Shown here: positions 1-8,250 of the stretch, piece after piece
How positions within the stretch are numbered: position 1 is the stretch's first letter
How the letters are laid out: every line of letters starts with the position of its first letter
Assembly: GCA_031285215.1 (NCBI GenBank)
Contig: JAITWQ010000231.1
Coordinates: 1-17,910 of the forward strand
Direction of reading: 5' to 3'
Source: Syntrophobacterales bacterium
GTDB taxonomy: Bacteria > Desulfobacterota > Syntrophia > Syntrophales > JAAYKM01
Length of the DNA stretch: 17,910 bases
Notes under the pieces: generated by a model
Database searches by the model: none
Told to the model about the DNA's origin: nothing
What the model saw: the letters and a program-made list of their open reading frames with translations, nothing else
Made by a program: the position numbers and the translations under genes

Positions 1-152
1 CGCCAAATTCAGCGGAACAGAGGAAATTATACCATTCTCGTGTGGAAAATGCCTTGTCATATATGCAACGATTTTTCTCGGATAAAGGCGACGTCCCCTG
101 TCGGCGAGTGTCTGTTTTGCAACGGTGCGAATATCTGACGCAACTTCCGCCG

Positions 153-175
153 CCCCTCGTTAAGAAACGGGGAGG
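153..175. repeat. Imperfect palindrome downstream of the YqeC-MocA gene
   Basis: The arms CGTT (158-161) and AACG (166-169) pair, extended by CCC (154-156) with GGG (170-172) across one bulged T. The same palindrome in a more perfect form is at 2769-2788, on the other side of the two-gene molybdenum unit. Read on the minus strand, both contain the core CGTTTC(C/T)TAACGAGGG. It may be a dispersed extragenic palindrome, or the end-of-transcript hairpin of the minus-strand gene that stops at 240, but no U-tract follows it. Bases 1-239 otherwise hold no convincing gene. Confidence 0.45.
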
Positions 176-239
176 TTTCCACACCAAGTCCCGCCGGGCG
201 GTCGCCCGCAGCAACCTTCCAAACCACATTGGTTCGTTC

Positions 240-1610
240 TCATTTACCGGCAAGGAAGCGCTGATATTCTTCCGGCGTATCTATATCAACCAATACTCCT
301 TCATGTTTAACGCGGACCAGTCCCAGTCTATGGGGCGAAACGGCGGAAATAATATTACGCCCGCCTTCGTCGCCTTTTATTTTTAACAATTCCGGCCATA
401 TGCGCCGGTCAAAAAGGGTGGGGTTGCCCCTTTTTCCATTATGTACGGGAGCTGTAATGATAGGAAGATGGCGAAGATGGTATTGAATCAGCTCCTGATA
501 AACGTCCGGCGTAATGAACGGCTGATCGGCGAGGGCAAAAAAGACGGCCTGATTTTGCGGCTGAATATTGAGCAATCCCTGTTTCACCGAACTTGATAAT
601 CCCTCCTGAATATTGGTGTTGACGACGCTGCGGAAATGGGAAGGAAGGTAGCGGCGGTCAGGCAAATTTTGTTCGCTGAATACCACGACGACATCATGGA
701 TACCGGCCTTTTCTATTGCCGCGACAGCGCGTTCGAAAATGGTTTTCCCGCCCATGTCGAGATTAAGTTTGGGTTTGCCCATGCGCTCCCCTTTTCCTGC
801 GGCCAGCAGTACAGCGGATATTCCGAACCCATGATTTTTCTCCTCCAGCCCGTAAACAAATTTGACCGGATGCTCGTCGGCAAGAGATGTGAAAAGGGCG
901 TACGGCCCCACGGGAGGCAGGGCTTGGGCGACACCGGTTATTATGCTTTCATCGGCGATGGCGTCCGCTTTGTTGAAAAGGGGAACAATGGTTGCCTGGG
1001 GCGAGTGTGATTTCCCCAGCTCAATCATATGGCGGTACATGGCCGCCAAAACGGAAATTTCCAGCGTGGTTCCCGGTTCGCATCCCGTAACGCGGCAAAA
1101 AAGATCGGGGCGGTGGACATTTTCCTCCGTCACCGGAGAACCAATGACGTCCAGGCCGAGGATGGGTACTAATACACATGAGTTAACGGGAAAAACAGGT
1201 TCATAATGGGCGTAACCTTTGATTGATTTACGGGCGGCGCCATCGGCTTCGACAAGAATATAATCCGCTGTTCCTTCCTTTAAGAGAAAGTCAGGCCAGT
1301 GAGAAGGTATGCCGGCCAGTTTTCCGTCAGAAGCGAGGGATAAGCCCAAAGAAACCATGTGGTTTTCTTGCAGGTGCAACCGCAGTTCTTCCGTCACGGC
1401 CTGAATATCGTGACCGATGATGCAGGGAATAAGGGATGGCCGGCGGATTTTGGTGGTGGTGGTTTGAATGACTTTATGGCCGCGAAGGGCAAGGTCTTTA
1501 GCCAGAACATGCATAAATGATGTCTTTCCGCCCGCGCCATAGATGGCCACGATTCCCTTTGGCGGAAGGGAAAGGCAGGAAAGAAGGGATAGCGATGCCG
1601 GCGAAAGCAT
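240..1610 (-). CDS. YqeC-MocA fusion: selenium-dependent hydroxylase maturation domain plus molybdenum cofactor cytidylyltransferase-like domain
   Basis: A 456-residue protein with two domains. Residues about 15-255 match the YqeC family: a P-loop GAGGKTS at 25-31, the TTTTKI segment near 50-55, and VEADGAARK at 120-128. YqeC accompanies selenium-dependent molybdenum hydroxylases in known genomes; its chemistry is not settled. Residues about 262-455 are a MobA/MocA-type nucleotidyltransferase with the signature LLAAGKGERMGKPKL (268-282), ADQPF (361-365), GNPTLF (395-400), GDEGGR (413-418) and a C-terminal VDIDTPEEY. MocA proteins attach CMP to molybdopterin to make the cytosine dinucleotide form used by xanthine dehydrogenase-family enzymes. 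The start lies only 3 bases after the stop of the upstream molybdopterin-binding gene, so the two are probably cotranscribed. The ribosome binding site is weak, which suggests translational coupling. In many genomes yqeC and mocA are separate neighbours; here they form one chain. Confidence 0.88.
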   Translation of the reverse strand: MLSPASLSLLSCLSLPPKGIVAIYGAGGKTSFMHVLAKDLALRGHKVIQTTTTKIRRPSLIPCIIGHDIQAVTEELRLHLQENHMVSLGLSLASDGKLAGIPSHWPDFLLKEGTADYILVEADGAARKSIKGYAHYEPVFPVNSCVLVPILGLDVIGSPVTEENVHRPDLFCRVTGCEPGTTLEISVLAAMYRHMIELGKSHSPQATIVPLFNKADAIADESIITGVAQALPPVGPYALFTSLADEHPVKFVYGLEEKNHGFGISAVLLAAGKGERMGKPKLNLDMGGKTIFERAVAAIEKAGIHDVVVVFSEQNLPDRRYLPSHFRSVVNTNIQEGLSSSVKQGLLNIQPQNQAVFFALADQPFITPDVYQELIQYHLRHLPIITAPVHNGKRGNPTLFDRRIWPELLKIKGDEGGRNIISAVSPHRLGLVRVKHEGVLVDIDTPEEYQRFLAGK

Positions 1611-1613
1611 TAC

Positions 1614-2645
1614 TTAAGGAATTTTTCCCATGGCGCACACGGGATAAACGCAATCTATACAGTTCCGGCAAAGACCGCCGTGTCCTAATTGAGAAATATC
1701 GCGGGACGTTATTTTTTCACCTGCCAAAATTCTGGGCAGCAGGAGGTCTAAAATAGTGGTGTTCGCATACATGGCGCAGCCGGGAACGCCAATGATGGGG
1801 ACATTGTCTTTATAGGCCATGAGAAACATTGCCCCCGGCATGACGGGCGCGCCATAGCGGATAATTTTTGCCCCTGCCATGCGAATACCCGATGGGGTGA
1901 CGTCGTCGGGATCAACGGACATGCCGCCCGTTACCAAAACCAGCTCACATCTTTTTGCCAGCTGGATCTGAATGGCCTGAGAAATTTTGCGGCGGTCATC
2001 GGTAACGTAAAGAAAATCCGGCTTATCAAGCTGAAATGCTTCTGCTTTTTGCTGGAGAACAGGGGCGAATTCGTCGTTAATTTTACCTTCGCAGATTTCC
2101 CGCCCCGTAATGACCGCGCCGATTTTAAGTTTTTTAAACGGCAAAACCGTAATGACGGGAAAGGCGCTTTTTGCAATATTTTCTACGCGGGAAACATATT
2201 TTTCCCTGATTGCCAGGGGAACGACTTTTGCTCCGGCGATTTTTGCCCCTTCTTTGACCGGCGTCAGCGTAGGGAGTGTGGCAATGGCAATGTGAGGAAT
2301 ACGGTTAATTTTTAACAGGGCTTGCGTATTGATTTTTAAAAGGCCGTCTTTCGGGGCGAACAATTCAAATTTTCCTTCGGAAGGTCCTTTTTGCAGCAGT
2401 TCATTGTCTGTCAAAGCCAGGGCAAGCCGCAGACCGGCGTCTTCTTCATGGAGTTCGTCCTGCCCCAGTTCAATCAGGGCAATGTGGTGTTTTCCCATGC
2501 TTAAAAGGATGGGAATGTCTTCCTCCCGAATGATATGTCCTTTCCGAAAGCGGGGGCCTTTGTATTGCCCTCTCAAAATTTGGGTCATATCATGACAAAG
2601 CATTTTCCCTGCGGCCTGTTCCGTATTCAGGATTTGTTTCTTCAT
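1614..2645 (-). CDS. MoeA/MogA-like molybdopterin-binding protein with Cys-rich C-terminus
   Basis: A 343-residue cytoplasmic protein. The start is the ATG at 2645, chosen because GGAGG lies 9 bases upstream; a longer reading frame to 2708 has no such site. Residues about 173-310 form the molybdopterin-binding fold shared by MoeA, MogA and CinA: KIGAVITGREICEGKI (174-189), VTGGMSVDPDDVTPSGI (238-254) and GVPGCAMY (286-293). In MogA/MoeA this fold binds molybdopterin for adenylylation or metal insertion. The N-terminal half is only MoeA-like. The last 20 residues carry four cysteines (C326, C329, C332, C337) in a CxxCxxCx4C pattern followed by GK, which could bind zinc or an iron-sulfur cluster. 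I recall similar tails in anaerobe homologues but cannot check. The coupling to YqeC-MocA suggests service to a selenium-dependent molybdenum hydroxylase rather than general cofactor synthesis; this is inference. Confidence 0.85.
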   Translation of the reverse strand: MKKQILNTEQAAGKMLCHDMTQILRGQYKGPRFRKGHIIREEDIPILLSMGKHHIALIELGQDELHEEDAGLRLALALTDNELLQKGPSEGKFELFAPKDGLLKINTQALLKINRIPHIAIATLPTLTPVKEGAKIAGAKVVPLAIREKYVSRVENIAKSAFPVITVLPFKKLKIGAVITGREICEGKINDEFAPVLQQKAEAFQLDKPDFLYVTDDRRKISQAIQIQLAKRCELVLVTGGMSVDPDDVTPSGIRMAGAKIIRYGAPVMPGAMFLMAYKDNVPIIGVPGCAMYANTTILDLLLPRILAGEKITSRDISQLGHGGLCRNCIDCVYPVCAMGKIP

Positions 2646-2768
2646 CGTTCTTTGCCTCCATAACGGGATATCATAGTGATGAATATCCGTCGCCACAAAG
2701 AAATGCAAGAGTTGTTTATCATCGGACGGCCTGTTCCCTACCGCGTTACAAACGTTCTGCCCATTGGG

Positions 2769-2788
2769 CCCTCGTTAGGAAACGAGGG
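2769..2788. repeat. 8 bp perfect palindrome, second copy of the element at 153-175
   Basis: CCCTCGTT (2769-2776) pairs fully with AACGAGGG (2781-2788) around a 4-base loop. An outer pairing of CTGCCC (2757-2762) with GGGCAG (2787-2792) overlaps and would compete with it. The flank reading GCAGCAATCTCAAG resembles the ends of dispersed extragenic repeats of deltaproteobacteria as I recall them. Confidence 0.6.
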
Positions 2789-2848
2789 GCAGCAATCTCA
2801 AGTACGGGAAAGCAAGAGTTTTTCCCAAGGTGTTTGTGTATTGCCGTC

Positions 2849-2890
2849 ATTACGGGCCGCATCTGCCAACAGGCAGACCTGACCCGTAAT
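2849..2890. repeat. Two-tier hairpin with symmetric 5-base internal loop
   Basis: The outer stem ATTACGGG/CCCGTAAT (2849-2856 with 2883-2890) is perfect over 8 bp. The inner stem TCTGCC/GGCAGA (2862-2867 with 2872-2877) is perfect over 6 bp with a 4-base loop. The two are separated by a 5+5 internal loop. The ordered internal loop looks more like an RNA fold or a miniature repeat than a chance palindrome. No U-tract follows on either strand. Confidence 0.65.
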
Positions 2891-2977
2891 CTCCTGAGAA
2901 GAAAGAGATTCTGAAACATGACAGTTGTTTCATGGCAACATGCCAGCACCAGCGGTCAGTTGTGCCGAGTAAATTCC

Positions 2978-5563
2978 CTAACTGCCGTTATTCATTATAA
3001 TATTTCCTTCATCAGATAAATCAACGCGGATAGAATCGCCTTCCTGAAAGGTGTTATCCAGTATTTTCAGGGCTAGCGGGTCAAGAAGGGTCTTCTGCAG
3101 CGCCCTTTTTAACGGTCTGGCGCCATATGCGGGGCTGTATCCATGCTGGGCAATCGCATATATGGCCTTCTCCGTTATATCAAGGGTCAGTTTTTTCTCT
3201 TCTAACCGCTTTTGGATCAGGGCGATCTGAATCTGAATGATGTGATCCATGTCCGCCATATCCAAGGGACGGAAAATAATAATATCATCAATGCGGTTAA
3301 GAAATTCCGGACGGAAAGTTGCCTTCAGTACATCCATGGCCCCCTGGCGCTTCTCTTCTTCCGTCAAACTCATATCCTGAATCCATTGTCCTCCCACATT
3401 GGACGTCATGATAACTATCGTATTCTTAAAATCAACGGTCCGGCCATGACCGTCTGTCAGGCGGCCATCATCAAGGATTTGCAGAAGAATATTGAAGACA
3501 TCCCCGTGGGCCTTTTCAATTTCATCAAAAAGGACAACCGCGTATGGACGCCTTCGTACCGCTTCCGTAAGATACCCGCCTTCGTCGTATCCCACATAGC
3601 CCGGAGGCGCTCCGATCAGGCGGGATACGGAATGTTTTTCCATGTATTCCGACATGTCCATACGGATCATGGCCTGTTCATTATCGAACATGAATTCCGC
3701 CAAAGCGCGGGCCAATTCTGTCTTACCAACTCCCGTAGGACCAAGAAAAATAAAGGATCCAATGGGCCGATTTGGATCTTGAAGGCCGGAACGGGCTCTT
3801 CGTAAAGCGCTGGAAACAGCGGAGATTCCCTCATCCTGTCCAATCACACGCATTTTAAGCCGTTCTTCCATATGAATAAGCTTATTCACATCACTCTCCA
3901 GCATCCTGGCCACGGGAATATTGGTCCAGTTAGCCACGACTTCGGCAATATCTTCCGCGTCCACTTCTTCCTTCAACATGGCACTGTCCTTTTGCAGCTT
4001 CGCCAATGCCTGTTGTTCCGCTTCCAAGGCGCGATTCAGTTCAACCATTTTCCCATAACGGATTTCCGCCGCCCGTGCCAGATCACCATCGCGTTGGGCA
4101 CTTAAATCGGCAGCCTTACAATCTTCAATTTGGCTTTTTACCTCCTGAATTTTTTTGATAATATCTTTCTCCGCCGTCCAACTACGTTTTTTGCTTTCCA
4201 TGGTTTCACGAAGCTCGGATAATTCCTGTTCTATCTTGCTCCTGCGTTCTCCGGAAATCGCATCGGCTTCATTTTTCAGCGATTGCCATTCTATCTCCAG
4301 CTGAATGATTTTACGGTCAACAACGTCAATCTCCGCCGGCATACTGTCCAATTCAATCCGTAATCGAGAGGCGGCCTCGTCAATTAAATCCACGGCCTTA
4401 TCCGGCAGAAACCGGTCGCTGATATAACGATTAGAAAGTGTGGCCGCAGAAATGATCGCCGCATCCTTAATACGAACCCCGTGATGAACCTCATATCGTT
4501 CTTTAAGTCCCCGCAGAATGGCAATCGTATCCTCTACGGACGGTTCTTTGACCAAAACAGGCTGAAATCTCCGCTCCAAAGCTGGATCTTTTTCAATATA
4601 TTTACGGTATTCGTTCAGGGTTGTCGCTCCGATACAACGTAATTCTCCCCGGGCCAGAGCAGGTTTTAACATATTTGACATATCAACTGAGCCTTCTGAA
4701 GCTCCGGCACCGACAACGATATGAATTTCATCTATGAAAAGAATAATTTCTCCTTCTGCCCGTGTTACTTCTTTGAGAACAGCCTTGAGGCGCTCTTCAA
4801 ACTCCCCTCTGTATTTTGCGCCTGCAAGCAGAGCGCCAATATCCAATCCGATGACTCGTTTATCTTTCAAGCTTTCCGGGATATCACCATTGATGATCCG
4901 CTGAGCTAACCCTTCCACGATGGCGGTTTTTCCGACTCCCGGTTCGCCGATCAGGATGGGATTATTTTTGGTGCGGCGAGACAAAACCTGCATAATCCTG
5001 CGAACTTCCTCATCGCGGCCAATTACGGGATCAAAAGAACCTTTTTTCGCCAGTTCATTAAAATCTTTTGCATAGCGCTTCAAGGCCTCGTACTTTTCTT
5101 CGGGATTGGGATCTGTGATTCGCTGATCCCCACGGATATCCAAAAGGACTTTGAATATCTTGTCCTTCGTCACGCCATAGGCATGCAGAGTCGCAACACC
5201 TTCCTTTTCGTCGGACATGGCAATAAACACATGCTCAACACTGACATATTCGTCCTTCATGCGAGCAGCTTCAATGGTGGCCTGATCCAAAATCCTGTTC
5301 AGGCGAGAACTGAGATAAATCGCTCCCGTACCTGCGCCCGATACTCTGGGCATATTCTCCAGAAATTTTCTCAGGTCATCCTCAATGATAGCGGAGTCTA
5401 TTCCTATTTTTACAAGGATGCTCTTCGCCATACTTTCTTCCTGCCGCAGGAGGCTAAGAAGAAGATGTTCCGCCTCCAGCCCCTGATGTCCATAAGATGC
5501 GGCAATTCCCTGGGCTTCCTGAAGTCCTTCCTGAAGTTTCAATGTAAATTTATCGAAACGCAT
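2978..5563 (-). CDS. clpB: ClpB disaggregase (Hsp100 AAA+ chaperone)
   Basis: An 861-residue protein, the normal length for ClpB. It pulls polypeptides out of aggregates through its hexameric pore, working with DnaK. The Clp N domain spans about 1-145. The first AAA+ module has Walker A GEPGVGKT (206-213), pore loop YRGEFEERL (251-259) and Walker B ILFIDEI (274-280). The coiled-coil middle domain (about 405-530) is full length, which separates it from ClpA and ClpC. The second module has Walker A GPTGVGKT (608-615), pore loop GYVG (655-658) and Walker B VLFDEIE (677-683), then the C-terminal domain with [10 protein letters not shown] near 815-824. The ATG start follows GGGAGG by 3 bases. It is divergent from rpoH, a fitting neighbour because ClpB is usually a heat-shock gene, but I see no clear sigma-32 promoter. 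Confidence 0.98.
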   Translation of the reverse strand: MRFDKFTLKLQEGLQEAQGIAASYGHQGLEAEHLLLSLLRQEESMAKSILVKIGIDSAIIEDDLRKFLENMPRVSGAGTGAIYLSSRLNRILDQATIEAARMKDEYVSVEHVFIAMSDEKEGVATLHAYGVTKDKIFKVLLDIRGDQRITDPNPEEKYEALKRYAKDFNELAKKGSFDPVIGRDEEVRRIMQVLSRRTKNNPILIGEPGVGKTAIVEGLAQRIINGDIPESLKDKRVIGLDIGALLAGAKYRGEFEERLKAVLKEVTRAEGEIILFIDEIHIVVGAGASEGSVDMSNMLKPALARGELRCIGATTLNEYRKYIEKDPALERRFQPVLVKEPSVEDTIAILRGLKERYEVHHGVRIKDAAIISAATLSNRYISDRFLPDKAVDLIDEAASRLRIELDSMPAEIDVVDRKIIQLEIEWQSLKNEADAISGERRSKIEQELSELRETMESKKRSWTAEKDIIKKIQEVKSQIEDCKAADLSAQRDGDLARAAEIRYGKMVELNRALEAEQQALAKLQKDSAMLKEEVDAEDIAEVVANWTNIPVARMLESDVNKLIHMEERLKMRVIGQDEGISAVSSALRRARSGLQDPNRPIGSFIFLGPTGVGKTELARALAEFMFDNEQAMIRMDMSEYMEKHSVSRLIGAPPGYVGYDEGGYLTEAVRRRPYAVVLFDEIEKAHGDVFNILLQILDDGRLTDGHGRTVDFKNTIVIMTSNVGGQWIQDMSLTEEEKRQGAMDVLKATFRPEFLNRIDDIIIFRPLDMADMDHIIQIQIALIQKRLEEKKLTLDITEKAIYAIAQHGYSPAYGARPLKRALQKTLLDPLALKILDNTFQEGDSIRVDLSDEGNIIMNNGS

Positions 5564-5683
5564 ATACCTCCCTTTCCCTGACTTCTGCGATTTAAACGCT
5601 TGTGAACACAGCTTATATCCGTGGAAATAAACCTCATTACCAATGAAATTCTTTTACTTTACAATGTTATATGTTACGGGGAG

Positions 5684-5712
5684 AAGCTAATCATTTCCCC
5701 TGAAAATGTCAA
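5684..5712 (-). promoter_or_regulatory. Candidate sigma-70-type promoter for clpB
   Basis: On the minus strand TTGACA (5712-5707) is a perfect -35 hexamer, separated by 17 bp from TAGCTT (5689-5684), a weak -10. Transcription would begin near 5676, about 110 bases before the clpB start. The region also has competing short arms CCCCTTGA, TCAGGGG and TCCCC (about 5679-5725) that could form an operator. No CIRCE element is visible. Confidence 0.35.
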
Positions 5713-5839
5713 TCCGCTCAAGGGGAAACACGGGAAGCAGATGCACAGCCGCACCTGAAAAGAATAATACCAATCAAGTAAAAAAAGTTGACTAATGCGG
5801 AGAATTCGTTATCAATTCTTGCGAGGAAGATTACATATT

Positions 5840-5932
5840 GGAGGAGTGCTTTGAAGTTACCTGCCCTGACAGATACACTTGAAATGTACATGGCAGAGAT
5901 CAATCGTGTTCCCCTCCTCTCCGCAGAGGAGG
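5840..5932 (+). promoter_or_regulatory. rpoH translation start region: strong ribosome binding site, TTG start and possible anti-site
   Basis: GGAGGAG (5840-5846) lies a normal distance before the TTG at 5851 and decides the start. In the early coding region CTCCTCT (5914-5920) can pair with GGAGGAG over 7 positions, one a G-U pair. The same arm forms a perfect 8 bp hairpin, CCTCCTCT (5913-5920) with AGAGGAGG (5925-5932), around a CCGC loop. The two pairings exclude each other. E. coli rpoH mRNA is known to be controlled by pairing between the start region and coding sequence; similar control here is inference. A 6 bp hairpin (AGAATT 5801-5806, AATTCT 5814-5819) sits further upstream. Confidence 0.4.
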
Positions 5933-6708
5933 AATTTGATCTTGCCGTCAAACTTAAAAAATACAAGAACCTCAAGGATGCCGAAAAGCTGGTCGTTGCT
6001 AACCTGAGATTTGTCGTCAAGATTGCCTACGAATACAAAAGCTATAATGTAAAATTGGCCGACCTGATTCAGGAAGGGAATATCGGTCTCATGCATGCCG
6101 TGAAAAAATTCGATCCCCATAAGGGTTATCGCCTCATTTCGTATGCCGTGTGGTGGATCAGAGCCTATATTCAGAACTATATTATCCGCTCTTGGAGCAT
6201 GGTCAAAATCGGGACAACGCAAGCCCAGCGGAAGTTGTTCTTTAAGCTGAATAAGGCGCGAAAAGAGCTTGAAGCTCTCTCCGAAAAGAATCCCGAGTTC
6301 AAAGAAATCGCGGAAACGTTGAATGTTAAAACAATTGACGTGGAGGAGATGGATCTGCGCCTGACTAATCGGGATGTGTCCTTGAACACTTCCCTGAATG
6401 ACGAGAGTGACGCCACTTATCTGGATTTTCTGACCTATCAGGGAAATGATCAGGAAACGGACCTCATCAAAAAAGAGGAAATGGAGATCGTTCAGAAGCA
6501 CATCTCCGGCGCCATGGAAAAACTCAATGAAAAGGAGGCCTTCATCGTCAAAAACAGAATTATGGCCGACGAGCCGCTAACCCTGCAGGAAGTAGGTGAT
6601 CATTACCGGATCACCAGGGAACGGGCGCGGCAAATTGAAAAGCAGGCCATCAAAAAGCTGCAACTGGCGTTGCCTTACTCTCAGGACGAAAAGCTCTTAC
6701 TCGGCTGA
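5851..6708 (+). CDS. rpoH: RpoH heat-shock sigma factor (sigma-32)
   Basis: A 285-residue group-3 sigma factor, almost exactly the length of E. coli RpoH (284). It directs RNA polymerase to heat-shock promoters. Region 2 spans about 40-115, with ADLIQEGNIGLMHAVKKFDP (70-89) and the -10 recognition stretch through WWIRAYIQNYIIR (101-113). The RpoH box QRKLFFKLNK (126-135), absent from RpoD and RpoS, identifies the subfamily. Region 4 has the helix-turn-helix LTLQEVGDHYRITRERARQI (243-262). The start is the TTG at 5851 with GGAGG six bases away plus one; an upstream in-frame TTG at 5788 has no ribosome binding site. The gene is divergent from clpB and convergent with dnaB, and its 3' end overlaps dnaB by 12 bases. 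Confidence 0.95.
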   Translation: MKLPALTDTLEMYMAEINRVPLLSAEEEFDLAVKLKKYKNLKDAEKLVVANLRFVVKIAYEYKSYNVKLADLIQEGNIGLMHAVKKFDPHKGYRLISYAVWWIRAYIQNYIIRSWSMVKIGTTQAQRKLFFKLNKARKELEALSEKNPEFKEIAETLNVKTIDVEEMDLRLTNRDVSLNTSLNDESDATYLDFLTYQGNDQETDLIKKEEMEIVQKHISGAMEKLNEKEAFIVKNRIMADEPLTLQEVGDHYRITRERARQIEKQAIKKLQLALPYSQDEKLLLG

Positions 6709-8079
6709 GCGGCTATCGCCGCGGGCCAAATTTTCAAAGCAGGTATATTTTTCAAGAAAGGCGAGTTTAACGGTACCGGTGGGACCATTCCGCTGTTTGC
6801 CGATAATGATTTCTGCGATTCCCTTTTCCGGATTATCGTCGGCTTTATTATATACCTCGTCCCGATAGATGAAGGCGATGACATCCGCATCCTGCTCAAT
6901 GGCTCCCGATTCGCGGAGATCGGCCATCTGGGGGCGCCTGTTGGTTCTGTCCTCAACCTTACGGTTCAACTGGGACAGGGCGATAACGGGGACATTCAGT
7001 TCTTTGGCCAGTGCTTTCAGGGAGCGGCTGATTTCGGAGATTTCCTGTTCCCTCGATTCTTTATAGGAACTGCCCCGCATGAGCTGCAAATAATCCAGGA
7101 TCACAAGTTCTAATCCCGCATCGGCCTTTAATCGCCGCGCCTTGGCCTTCATTTCCAAAACGGTGATAGCGGGAGAATCATCAATATAGATGGATGCTTC
7201 CGACAAATCACTGGATGCTTTTACCAGTTTTTTCCAGTCCGTCTCGCCAAGAAATCCCTTCCGCAACCGCTGTGAATCCACTTTGGCCTCGGAAGAAAGC
7301 ATACGAAAAACAAGCTGTTCCTTGGCCATTTCCAAAGAAAAGACCGCCACGGAAACCCCGGAATTCAAGGCGGCATTCTGGGCAATGTTCAGGGCAAAGG
7401 CCGTTTTGCCCATGCTGGGACGGCCGGCGATGATGATTAAATCGGAACGCTGTAACCCTGACGTAATTTCATCAAGTTTGTCAAAGCCCGTTGGTACGCC
7501 TGTAATCAGATCTTGCCGCTCGGAAAGCCGTTCCAGTTCGCGGAAATTATCTTTGACAATATCCTTGATTTTATGAAAGGAGGGGCGAATTTTGTTTTCT
7601 GAAATTTCAAAGATGGCGTGTTCCGCCTCGTCAAGGACGGAGTCAATGTCCATGCCCGCGCTATAGGTTTTTTGCAGGATTTCTGTCGCCGTGGTGATAA
7701 GGCCGCGGAGAATCGCCTTCTCTTTGACAATGCGGGCATAGTAGGCAATATTGGCCGCCGATGTCACATTTTCAACAAGGAGGGAAAGATAGGCCATGCC
7801 TCCCACCAAATCCAATGTTTGACGGTCTTTGAGATTGCTGCTCAGGGTGATGATGTCGCATGGCTCTCCCCGGTCGGACAAATCAACAATGGCATCGAAA
7901 ATTTTTCGATGGCTTTCGCTGTAAAAATCGGAACGGGTCAGAACTTCAAGGACGACATTCAAAGATTGATTGTCAAGCAGAATCCCTCCCAAAATGGACT
8001 GTTCGGCTTCCATATGATGGGGAGGAACTTTATAAACAGAGGCTTCAGTATCTGTATTCGCCGGCATATACGCAAACAC
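6697..8079 (-). CDS. dnaB: DnaB replicative DNA helicase
   Basis: About 460 residues, close to the usual length. The hexameric enzyme unwinds DNA ahead of the replication fork and binds primase. The N-terminal domain begins VPPHHMEAEQSILGG (18-32). The RecA-like domain carries Walker A GRPSMGKT (219-226), Walker B LVILDYLQLM (325-334), LSQLNRKVEDR (368-378) and the arginine-finger region IGKQRNGPTGTV (426-437). No intein interrupts it. The start is uncertain: GTG at 8079 and ATG at 8067 are in frame and neither has a clear ribosome binding site. It is the last gene of the rpsF-rpsR-rplI-dnaB run and converges on rpoH with a 12-base overlap. Confidence 0.97.
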   Translation of the reverse strand: MFAYMPANTDTEASVYKVPPHHMEAEQSILGGILLDNQSLNVVLEVLTRSDFYSESHRKIFDAIVDLSDRGEPCDIITLSSNLKDRQTLDLVGGMAYLSLLVENVTSAANIAYYARIVKEKAILRGLITTATEILQKTYSAGMDIDSVLDEAEHAIFEISENKIRPSFHKIKDIVKDNFRELERLSERQDLITGVPTGFDKLDEITSGLQRSDLIIIAGRPSMGKTAFALNIAQNAALNSGVSVAVFSLEMAKEQLVFRMLSSEAKVDSQRLRKGFLGETDWKKLVKASSDLSEASIYIDDSPAITVLEMKAKARRLKADAGLELVILDYLQLMRGSSYKESREQEISEISRSLKALAKELNVPVIALSQLNRKVEDRTNRRPQMADLRESGAIEQDADVIAFIYRDEVYNKADDNPEKGIAEIIIGKQRNGPTGTVKLAFLEKYTCFENLARGDSRSAE

Positions 8080-8143
8080 TTGGAATAGAAAGGGTCGGCA
8101 TGCCTCACAAGCCGGCGATGCGACAAAATTCAGAAAAATGAAC

Positions 8144-8167
8144 TGCCCCGCCGCAGACAGCGGGGCA
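8144..8167 (-). terminator. GC-rich hairpin between rplI and dnaB
   Basis: TGCCCCGC (8144-8151) pairs with GCGGGGCA (8160-8167) over 8 bp around an 8-base loop, about 85 bases past the rplI stop in transcription order. On the minus strand the U-run comes only several bases later, so termination would be partial at best. It may be an attenuator or a 3' end stabiliser that lowers dnaB relative to the ribosomal genes. Confidence 0.35.
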
Positions 8168-8250
8168 TTAACAAGAAATTAAGATTTTTCCACGCGGCAA
8201 ATTGCGGGGAATTTATCCAAAAAGATTAGCGATCCTTTGCGTGCAGCGGA

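Larger units (their letters stand above)
2646..2977 (-). other. Gene-free 332 bp stretch with three stem-loops between clpB and the molybdopterin unit
   Basis: No credible coding sequence is present; the short open frames run through the hairpins. In minus-strand order it holds a two-tier hairpin (2849-2890), a 6 bp hairpin GGGAAA/TTTCCC (2806-2811 with 2821-2826) and an 8 bp hairpin (2769-2788), then the GGAGG site before the ATG at 2645. The 9-mer GCAAGAGTT occurs twice on the plus strand (2705-2713 and 2812-2820). It is both the clpB downstream region and the leader of the molybdopterin-binding gene. I could not match it to a riboswitch consensus I know, including the molybdenum cofactor element. 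None of the hairpins has a U-tract, so a simple terminator is not evident. Confidence 0.6.

Noticed and set aside
2746..2949. A 67-codon frame on the minus strand between clpB and the molybdopterin gene
   Set aside because: It runs through two stem-loops, has no ribosome binding site and resembles no protein I know.
3212..3805. A 197-codon frame opposite clpB
   Set aside because: It is the antisense shadow of a highly conserved clpB region with no start signal or recognisable product.
5679..5725. A sigma-32 promoter for clpB
   Set aside because: CTTGAG and CCCCGT are present but about 35 bases apart, far outside the allowed spacing.
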